From Streptomyces coelicoflavus (GTDB lineage: Bacteria > Actinomycetota > Actinomycetes > Streptomycetales > Streptomycetaceae), in NCBI RefSeq assembly GCF_003112555.1, contig NZ_BEWB01000009.1, forward strand, positions 248,001-312,000: DNA of 64,000 nt, in the 5' to 3' direction. Every line of letters starts with the position of its first letter. Position 1 is the first letter of the stretch. A program made the position numbers and the translations under genes. Positions 57,725 through 64,000 of the stretch are shown in pieces. Below the pieces are notes generated by a model. That model was not told the origin of the DNA. It worked only from the letters and a program-made list of their open reading frames with translations, and made no database searches.

Positions 57725-60700
57725 ATGGCTGACGCACGCCTGCAGTGGTTACAGGACGCCGTCTCGGCGTTCGGCGCTGAGTGCAAGCGCAGTTTGGCGG
57801 GGCCTGGTGATCGTGAGGCGGCGATCCGGGGCCCACTGGAGCAGTTGTTCGGCGCCATGGGAAAGCACCACGCCCTGCGCGAGATCAGCTGGCATCCGGA
57901 GACTCGCATACCGCACCTCGGTGTGCGGCCCGACTACGCCGTACGCGTCGGCGCCCAAATCACCGGCTACATCGAGGTGAAGCGGCCCGGTAAGAGCGTA
58001 GACCCCGACACCTTCACCGGTCACGACAGACGGCAGTGGCAGCGCCTGCGCGACCTGCCCAACCTGCTCTACACCAACGGCACTCACTGGCGCCTCTTCC
58101 AGTACGGCACGCAGGTCGGCGAGGAGGTCGTGCTGTCCGGTTCGCTGAAGAGCGCCGGGGTGAAACTCGCCGCCGCCGATCCGGCCGCCTTCGACGCGCT
58201 CACGCGCACGGTGCTCCTCTGGGAGCCGCAGGGAGTCCGACGGGTCTCGGTCCTCGTCCAGCACATCGCCCCGCTGTGCCGGCTCCTGCGCGAGGCCGTG
58301 CGGGAACAACTGCGCGCGGAAGGCGGGATGGACGCCGACGAGCCCACCGTCGAGCGACCCTTCACCGGGCTGAGAAGCGACTGGCGCCGCCTGCTCTTCC
58401 CCACCGCCGACGACGCGACCTTCGCCGACGGCTACGCCCAGACCGTCACCTTCGCCCTGCTCCTCGCCCGCACGGAAGGCATCCGGGTCACCGGCACGAG
58501 CTTCCACGAGATCGGACGGCAGCTCCACGCCGGTCACGCCCTGATGGGCAAGGCCCTCCAACTCCTCACCGACAACGTCAACGAGCGGTTCGAGGTGACC
58601 CTGGACCTCCTCGCCCGCACCGTGGACCGCGTCGAGTGGGAGACCATCCGGCAGGGCAACCGGGACGCGTACCTCCACCTCTACGAGTCGTTCCTCTCCG
58701 TCTACGACGACGACCTGCGCCGGCACAGCGGCTCCTACTACACCCCGCACCAGGTGGTCGAGGAGATGGTGCGCCTCGCCGAGGAGGTCCTGCACACCCG
58801 CCTGGGCAAGGCCAGCGGCTACGGCGACGACGGCGTCCACATCGTCGACCCCGCGATGGGGACGGGAACCTACCTGCACACGATCATCGAGCGGGTGGCG
58901 CGGCAGGCCGCCGAACGCTCCGGCGACGCCATGGCGCGCGACGCGATCGGCCGCCTCGCCGGGCGCCTTTACGGCTTCGAGTTGCAGATGGGCCCCTTCG
59001 CGGTCGCCGAACTCCGCGCCGCCGACCTGCTCAAGAAGCACGGCGCCGAACTCCCGCCGGGCGGACTCAACCTCCACGTGACGGACACGCTCGACGACCC
59101 GTACGTCCAGGAGGAGCAGCTCGCCTCCACCTACGCGGCCCTGTCGGTCTCCCGTGCCCGCGCCAACCACGTCAAGGCCAACGTCCCCGTCACCGTGGTC
59201 ATCTCCAACCCGCCCTACGACGACAAGGCCGAGAACCGCGGCGGCTGGATCGAGAAGCGCGTCAAGGGCCAGGGCCGCCCGCCCCTGGACGACTTCCGTC
59301 ACCCCGGGAACGGCCGCTACGAGCACGCGCTGAAGAACCTGTACGTCTACTTCTGGCGCTGGGCCACGTGGAAGGTCTTCGACGCCCACGGGGACGACCG
59401 GCACGGCCTGGTCTGCTTCATCACCCCGTCCGCGTTCGCCACCGGCCCTGCGGGGCGGGGCATGCGGGACTACCTGCGCGGGACGTGCGACGAGGGGTGG
59501 GTCATCAGCCTTTCGCCCGAGGGACAACGCTCGGACGTGGCCACCCGCGTCTTTCCGCACGTCGCCCAGCCACTGTCCATCTGCGTCTTCGTCCGGCGCG
59601 CGGACCACGACGCCACCGGTCCCGCGCGCATCCACTACCGGGCCCTGCACGGCAAGCGTGCGGAGAAGTTCGCTCAGCTCCGGGCGGTGGGTCTGGACGA
59701 CGACGGCTGGCGGGACGCGCATACGGAAGGAATACGGCCCTTCACTCCTGCGGCATTGTCCGGCTGGGAGGAGTATCCGGCGCTGGAGGCGCTGTTTCCC
59801 TGGGGCAGTCCGGGCTGTAAGACCAACCGTTCCTGGGTCACGTCGCCTCACCCGTCGGTCCTCCAGCGCCGCTGTGCCCGTCTCGGCGGCGAGGAGGACC
59901 CTGAGACCAAGGCCCTCCTCTTCAAGGAGACGCGGGATCGTCGACTCGACACACGCCCCGCGTGCCTGCCGGGCTTCCCGCATCCCGACCGGACCGTCGA
60001 CGAGGAATCCCACGCTCGCCCACCGCTCCTGCGCATCGCCCTGCGCAGTTTCGACCGGCAGTGGCTCATCGCCGACAACCGGGTGCTCGACTTCCCCCGG
60101 CCCGACCTGTGGGAGTCGCTCCAGCCCGGGCAGGTGTTCCTCAACCAGCAGAGCAGCCACGAGATCGACGGCGGCCCCGCGCTGGTGGCGACGGCGCTGC
60201 TTCCGGACACGCACCATTTCAACGGCCGGGGCGGAAGGGTGCACCCCGTCCTCCACCCGGACGGCAGCGCCAACGTGCCCACCGGCCTGCTCCGGTACCT
60301 GTCCGGTGTCCTCGGTCTGGACGGGGTGACCGTGCACGACCTCGCCGCCTACGCCGTGGCCGTCGCCGGGCACAGCGCCTTCACCGAGCAGTTCGCCGAG
60401 GAACTGCTCACCCCGGGCGTCCGGTTGCCCCTCACCCGCGATCCGGAGCTGTGGAGCGAGGCAGTCCGTGTCGGCCGTGCGTTCCTGTGGGCGGCCACCT
60501 ACGGCGAGCGGGGCGATCCGCCCGACGCACCGGCGTCCGGTCAGGAGGGCGTCGGCTTCCCTCCGGAAGACCTGCGCCAGGTGCGCTACGTGACTCCGAT
60601 CGGCTCCGCCGTGCCCGACACGCTGGCCTACGACGAGGAGAGCGGCACCCTCCACGTAGGACGGGGCACCTTCACGGGGGTCCCGCCCGAGGTCTGGAAC

Positions 60701-61030
60701 TACGAAGTCGGCGGCATGCGGATCGTGAAGAAGTGGTTCGGCTACCGGAAGGCCTCCCCCACCAGCCGGAGGACCAGCCCGCTGGACGACCTCCACATCA
60801 CGGCGTGGCCGAGCGAATGGTCCAGCGAGCTGATCGACCTGTTGTCCGTCCTGCGCCGCCTGGTCGACCTCGCTCCGGCTCAGCAGGCCCTCACCACGAG
60901 GATCGTGAACTCCCCGGTCGTCACCGTCACCGACCTCACGTCGGCGGGCGTCCTCCCGCCGCAGCCCAGAGCTGACCGTGCCCGTCGACGCGTCGTGCTG
61001 GAGTTCGACCGACCGGCCGACGAACCGTGA
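57725..61030 (+). CDS. Large one-polypeptide restriction-modification enzyme (type IIG/ISP-like)
   Basis: An 1101-residue protein. N-terminal nuclease: GVRPDYAVRVGAQITGYIEV then KRPGKS gives the D...ExK site at about residues 65-85. A helical region follows (about 180-340). The N6-adenine methyltransferase core has motif I HIVDPAMGTGTYLHTIIERV (about 375) and motif IV VVISNPPYDDKAENRGG (about 496). SGSYYTPHQVVEEMVRLAEE is the usual segment before motif I. The C-terminal 400 residues probably choose the DNA target. No helicase motifs, so it is not a full LlaBIII-type enzyme. ATG 57725 follows GGGGGG. It could protect host DNA for the nearby DISARM core; this is inference. Confidence 0.85.
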   Translation: MADARLQWLQDAVSAFGAECKRSLAGPGDREAAIRGPLEQLFGAMGKHHALREISWHPETRIPHLGVRPDYAVRVGAQITGYIEVKRPGKSVDPDTFTGHDRRQWQRLRDLPNLLYTNGTHWRLFQYGTQVGEEVVLSGSLKSAGVKLAAADPAAFDALTRTVLLWEPQGVRRVSVLVQHIAPLCRLLREAVREQLRAEGGMDADEPTVERPFTGLRSDWRRLLFPTADDATFADGYAQTVTFALLLARTEGIRVTGTSFHEIGRQLHAGHALMGKALQLLTDNVNERFEVTLDLLARTVDRVEWETIRQGNRDAYLHLYESFLSVYDDDLRRHSGSYYTPHQVVEEMVRLAEEVLHTRLGKASGYGDDGVHIVDPAMGTGTYLHTIIERVARQAAERSGDAMARDAIGRLAGRLYGFELQMGPFAVAELRAADLLKKHGAELPPGGLNLHVTDTLDDPYVQEEQLASTYAALSVSRARANHVKANVPVTVVISNPPYDDKAENRGGWIEKRVKGQGRPPLDDFRHPGNGRYEHALKNLYVYFWRWATWKVFDAHGDDRHGLVCFITPSAFATGPAGRGMRDYLRGTCDEGWVISLSPEGQRSDVATRVFPHVAQPLSICVFVRRADHDATGPARIHYRALHGKRAEKFAQLRAVGLDDDGWRDAHTEGIRPFTPAALSGWEEYPALEALFPWGSPGCKTNRSWVTSPHPSVLQRRCARLGGEEDPETKALLFKETRDRRLDTRPACLPGFPHPDRTVDEESHARPPLLRIALRSFDRQWLIADNRVLDFPRPDLWESLQPGQVFLNQQSSHEIDGGPALVATALLPDTHHFNGRGGRVHPVLHPDGSANVPTGLLRYLSGVLGLDGVTVHDLAAYAVAVAGHSAFTEQFAEELLTPGVRLPLTRDPELWSEAVRVGRAFLWAATYGERGDPPDAPASGQEGVGFPPEDLRQVRYVTPIGSAVPDTLAYDEESGTLHVGRGTFTGVPPEVWNYEVGGMRIVKKWFGYRKASPTSRRTSPLDDLHITAWPSEWSSELIDLLSVLRRLVDLAPAQQALTTRIVNSPVVTVTDLTSAGVLPPQPRADRARRRVVLEFDRPADEP

Positions 61031-61036
61031 CCGCGG

Positions 61037-61444
61037 CTACGCACCCTCGCCGGCCGCGACGTGGGCCTCGGCCTGCTCCAGGGTCCACGTCCCCTCCGCG
61101 AGCCGTCTCAGGGCGTGTCCGGCGGAGTGGGGCGCCGCACCGCGCGCCACGGTGTCGGCGAAGGACACCACCGCGCTCAACCGTGCCGCCAGCTCGTCGC
61201 ACTCCGCTGTACGCAGAGCCGCCGCTCCGGTGGCGGTGAGGCGGAGCTCGCCCCGGTCCCCGTCGCGCTGCTCGACCAGCCCGGCCCACAGCAGGGTGGG
61301 CAGGGCGTCCCGGACCGCGTCCGTGTCGAGGTCCCGGGCCGCGTAGGACTCCGGGTTCGTTTCGGGTGCCGGGAGGTCGCAGAGGTCCAGTTCCCGCAAC
61401 AGGTGGTGCTGGAGCGGCGGCAGCTGTCCGATGGGATCGAGCAT
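61037..61444 (-). CDS. Hypothetical protein, possible winged helix
   Basis: A 135-residue protein: MLDPIGQLPPLQHHLLRELD, then DAVRDALPTLLWAGLVEQRD, GDRGELRLTATGAAALRTAE and a helical end. The helix-helix-strand-loop-strand order with LTATG at the wing is like that of winged-helix DNA-binding proteins, but no family is recognised. Start ATG 61444 fits the domain; GTG or ATG starts upstream to 61489 are possible. It ends six bases after the restriction-modification stop, convergent to it. Could be a local regulator of the island. Confidence 0.62.
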   Translation of the reverse strand: MLDPIGQLPPLQHHLLRELDLCDLPAPETNPESYAARDLDTDAVRDALPTLLWAGLVEQRDGDRGELRLTATGAAALRTAECDELAARLSAVVSFADTVARGAAPHSAGHALRRLAEGTWTLEQAEAHVAAGEGA

Positions 61445-61547
61445 GGCCCCAGTATGGCCCGCACCGTGCGGGGCACAGACTCGCGTCACGCACCCGTGCC
61501 ACGGTGTCTACGGGGGCTCTGCCCGACTCTGCCTGCGCGGCAGGGAG

Positions 61548-62003
61548 TCAGGTGGGTCGTCCGACCTCCGCCCAGACCGTTTTCGTGTACGCGTCCCGCA
61601 CCTCGCAGCCCCATCGTTCGGCGTACGCCGCCACGAGCAGCAGTCCACGCCCCGACGGCGCGTCGGACGCCGCCGGTTCGGCCGCCGGGTCGCGGGGGCG
61701 GTGCCCCGGGCGGGTGTCGGTCACCTCGACGCGGACGACGCCGTGCTCGGACAGGAGGAGCAGCGTCAGGCGGAAGTCCCGGCCGGGAGTACGACCGTGG
61801 GTGACGGCGTTGGCCGCCAGTTCGGTCGTGACGAGGGCGACGGCCCGTGACGTCTCGGAGTCGTACGGGACTCCCCAGGCCGCGAGCTGCTGTCCGGCGA
61901 GACGGCGGGCGAGACGGGCTCCGCGTGCAGTGCTGCTGAGGCGGACGGTGAGGTGGGGGGGGGCACCGGTGGGCGGTTCCACCCTGATGTTGGTCGACTT
62001 CAC
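61548..62003 (-). CDS. RsbW-like ATP-binding (HATPase_c) protein
   Basis: A 151-residue protein of the anti-sigma-factor kinase type: LARRLAGQQLAAWGVPYDSE, then ALVTTELAANAVTHGRTPGR with the N-box (E-x3-N-x3-H), VRVEVTDTRPGHRPR as the G1-box region and GRGLLLVAAYAERWG as the G2 box. Actinobacteria have many such single-domain proteins, which bind and phosphorylate anti-anti-sigma partners. The GTG at 62003 starts MKSTNIRVEPP. No partner is adjacent. It is not obviously part of the defence genes. Confidence 0.85.
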   Translation of the reverse strand: MKSTNIRVEPPTGAPPHLTVRLSSTARGARLARRLAGQQLAAWGVPYDSETSRAVALVTTELAANAVTHGRTPGRDFRLTLLLLSEHGVVRVEVTDTRPGHRPRDPAAEPAASDAPSGRGLLLVAAYAERWGCEVRDAYTKTVWAEVGRPT

Positions 62004-62117
62004 GGAGTCACCGTCCCGTCACGCAGACGGCCGGGCGAGGTCGGACCTCCGTACCCGGTCACGCGGTACGGCCGCTGTACGGGCCTGTTGGTCTCACCCG
62101 CCGCGGGAACCGGTCGG

Positions 62118-63164
62118 TCACTCCGCGGCCAGTTCTTCCGTCCTGGCCAGTACTCCTTCCGCGAGTGCGCGGAACTCCCGGTAGCAGGTCTGCACGTACT
62201 TCTGGGTGCTGCCGAGCGCGCCGTCGGCCGCCTTCAGGTCGAACATGGGTTTCCGCGCGTCGTGGGCGAGCGGCATGAGGCTGCGGTAGTTGCGCAACGT
62301 GGCGATCCTGTGCCGGTCGTCGCTCAGTTCCTTGGGATCCTCCCCCAGCACAGCGGCCGAGTAGACCCAGGGAATGCGTTCCAACCACCGCTCGTACGCC
62401 TTGACCGGCCGGTCGAGACGCATCTCGGGCTGCATGATCACGTACCCGAGCGGGCGCATCCCGGCACGCGGCGCCGAGAAACCCTTCGGCACCTGGGGCA
62501 GGACGAGTTGCTGCCAGTTCCTGCGCCACTCGCGCAGCGTGGGGCCGAGGTTGCTGAGCCCTTTCAGGGAGAAGAGGTCCGCGGCGAGCGGCATGAGCAC
62601 GGTGTCCGCCGCGATCAGCGCGGACCGGTTGATCGCCCCGAGGTTCGGGCCCACGTCGATCAGCACGATGTCCGCGTGGACGGCCTCGGCGGCCTGTTCC
62701 ATGACGCGGTGGAACGCGGTGGTCGTACGGATCGCCGCAATGTCCCCGGCGAAGGTCTTGAACCACTCGTTGGACAGCTTGTCCTCGAAGCGGCTCAGGT
62801 CCAGGCTGCCCGCCAGCAGCCACAGCCCGTCCTGCAGTTCGGCCGGCTCGACGCGGGCGACGTCTCCGGTGCCCTCCAGGATCGGCCGCACCGCGTCGGC
62901 GATGGTCTGCCCGCTGCGTACGCGGCCGGTCCCGGGCAGGGCGGACGGAACGGCGCCCTGAGCGATGAGTTCGGACGGGTTCTCCCAGATCTCTTCGATC
63001 TCGGTCTCGTCCAGGCACATCGAGGTGAGGTTCGCCTGTGGGTCGAGGTCGACGGCCAGCACGGTGAGCCCGAGCCTTCGGAACATGTGCGCTAGATGGT
63101 AGGTCAGGGTTGTCTTCCCCACTCCGCCCTTGTTGTTGAACAGCGCGATCGACGTCCGGCTCAT
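62118..63164 (-). CDS. ParA-family ATPase
   Basis: A 348-residue ParA/MinD-type ATPase. The deviant Walker A is SIALFNNKGGVGKTTLTYHL, Walker A' is VLAVDLDPQANLTS, and the middle aspartate strand is IVLIDVGPNLGAINRSALIA. Length is above the ParA minimum because of a C-terminal helical part (LGSTQKYVQTCYREFRALAE). No ParB gene or parS-like repeats are nearby; the upstream partner is an AlbA_2-type protein whose stop overlaps this start (ATGA). It may move a plasmid or integrative element, or serve in a two-gene defence or regulatory unit. ATG 63164 follows GGAGGG. Confidence 0.87.
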   Translation of the reverse strand: MSRTSIALFNNKGGVGKTTLTYHLAHMFRRLGLTVLAVDLDPQANLTSMCLDETEIEEIWENPSELIAQGAVPSALPGTGRVRSGQTIADAVRPILEGTGDVARVEPAELQDGLWLLAGSLDLSRFEDKLSNEWFKTFAGDIAAIRTTTAFHRVMEQAAEAVHADIVLIDVGPNLGAINRSALIAADTVLMPLAADLFSLKGLSNLGPTLREWRRNWQQLVLPQVPKGFSAPRAGMRPLGYVIMQPEMRLDRPVKAYERWLERIPWVYSAAVLGEDPKELSDDRHRIATLRNYRSLMPLAHDARKPMFDLKAADGALGSTQKYVQTCYREFRALAEGVLARTEELAAE

Positions 63165-64000
63165 GATGCCCTCCGGAGGGTGACGGCCCACGAGAAGTCG
63201 TCGACCTGGAACTCGGCGGGGGGATTTCCGTTGCGTCCGAGCGCCGCCTGGATGCGGCCGATGCCACGCCCGAACCTGTTCACGTAGCCGAGCCCTTTCA
63301 TCGCGGCCGCGAGGGAGGGGTTGCGGTAGTCGGTCACGCGGTCGAAGTTGTCGTCCCTGACCTGACCGTACGGCCCTCCGGGATTGGTCACCTCGATCCG
63401 GTCGTCGAACCAGGCGATGCGCACGGGCGCGTACGAGGTCTCGTAATTGCGGTGCATCAGGGCGTTCATCGTCACTTCCCGCAGCGCCTCCAGCGGGTAG
63501 TCGGGCTGAGGGGTCTCACGGAACCCCTCCTCCACCAGTCGGGTACGGATGTTGCTGCGCAGCAGGGGCTCGAGCCGGGACGCGACTCCCACGATGTTCT
63601 GGCGCAGTTCCTGGTCGTCGGCGACGGGAGCGTCGAGGTCCACCCCCTGGTACCGGACGAACTGCACGTACGCACCGGGGATGTGGCTGCTCGGGTCGAG
63701 CCCGACGATGAGCGTCCCGAGGGTGGTGGGCCGTCCGTCCGGGGTGGTGAGGTGCAGGGAGGAGAGCTGTTGGGGCACCGGCCGTCCGTTCTCCTCGATG
63801 GCCTCGGGACCGACCATCGAGGGCAGGTAGGCCGTCCGGAACAGTTCGAGGTCCAGGTCGTCGAGGCTCGCGCGCGGCACGGGCCTCGTGTCGAAGGGCC
63901 CGTCTCCGGCCCGCCGGCGCTCGGTGAGGACGCGCTCGTCCTCACGGGTGGCCTTGCGGGTGGTCGGACCGGGCCGGACCCATACGACTCCGTCGAAGCG
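63161..64000 (-). CDS. AlbA_2/RecG-like ATP-binding protein, cut by window
   Basis: The frame is open to the right edge, so the 5' part is missing; 279 residues are visible. RFDGVVWVRPGPTTRKATRE at the cut matches the end of an AlbA_2 (SLFN-like) nucleic-acid-binding domain. PLEALREVTMNALMHRNYET is the N-box of the HATPase_c_4 domain of COG2865-type proteins, and IEVTNPGGPYGQVRDDN the G-box. These proteins are often called ATP-dependent DNA helicase RecG-like or transcriptional regulators. The stop overlaps the ParA start. Function unknown; regulatory or defence roles are known for SLFN-like relatives. Confidence 0.82.
   Translation of the reverse strand, partial: RFDGVVWVRPGPTTRKATREDERVLTERRRAGDGPFDTRPVPRASLDDLDLELFRTAYLPSMVGPEAIEENGRPVPQQLSSLHLTTPDGRPTTLGTLIVGLDPSSHIPGAYVQFVRYQGVDLDAPVADDQELRQNIVGVASRLEPLLRSNIRTRLVEEGFRETPQPDYPLEALREVTMNALMHRNYETSYAPVRIAWFDDRIEVTNPGGPYGQVRDDNFDRVTDYRNPSLAAAMKGLGYVNRFGRGIGRIQAALGRNGNPPAEFQVDDFSWAVTLRRAS

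Noticed and set aside
1..64000. CRISPR arrays, tRNA or rRNA genes, insertion sequences
   Set aside because: No regularly spaced repeats, cloverleaf, rRNA-like sequence or intact transposase was seen on either strand by eye.

Overview
The window is high-GC, gene-dense actinobacterial DNA with GTG and TTG starts, GTGA/ATGA stop-start overlaps and strong GC bias at third codon positions. The families present (secreted GH13 amylases with starch-binding modules, DUF475, LysR and LacI regulators, SMI1/KNR4, PASTA and RsbW-like proteins, a DISARM core) point to a Streptomyces or close relative. No rRNA, tRNA or CRISPR array was recognised.

Left third (1-25100), metabolism. 1-6329 is a forward operon for a four-carbon acid sugar (tetronate type): Asp/Glu racemase-like protein (cut by the window edge), sugar isomerase, isopropylmalate-type dehydrogenase, OtnK kinase, OtnC decarboxylase/aldolase, RraA-like protein and a DUF475 membrane protein. 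6339-13778 is a LysR-centred set: TusA-like protein, MFS exporter, flavin amine oxidase, zinc alcohol dehydrogenase, LysR regulator, small ABM-like protein, DinB, carboxymuconolactone decarboxylase (frameshifted) and SDR. Two matching ATA-N9-TAT dyads flank the LysR gene and suggest its targets. After some hypothetical genes and an Mrr-type endonuclease, a LacI regulator faces a reverse operon (NCS2 nucleobase permease, amidohydrolase, TSUP exporter). That operon is preceded by two abutting perfect 14-bp palindromes with a central CG, the probable LacI operator.

21600-30380 holds a possible 24-residue peptide gene, a GNAT acetyltransferase, an SRPBCC protein, an NlpC/P60 hydrolase with a partner, and two divergent secreted amylolytic enzymes (GH13 with CBM20; two CBM25-like modules, FnIII and GH13) that share a regulatory region.

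Right half (30397-61030), a defence island: the DISARM core drmA-drmB-drmC, a UvrD-like helicase with a RelE-like N-terminus, a 1922-residue SF1 helicase/Vsr-like nuclease/GreA-like fusion, a DGQHR (ParB-like) protein, a DUF262-DUF1524 (GmrSD-type) protein carrying an alkyltransferase-like domain, a BRCT-nuclease protein, and a large one-polypeptide restriction-modification enzyme. Between these lie hypothetical genes, a frameshifted Ser/Thr kinase and a decayed zinc-finger gene. The main observation is a 12-bp element, consensus ACTCAGTTCACA, found six times (at most one mismatch), each time in front of an island gene and usually 70-105 bp from the start codon. This suggests one regulator controls a multi-gene antiphage regulon. 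The window ends in an RsbW-like ATPase, a ParA ATPase and a truncated AlbA_2-type ATP-binding protein.
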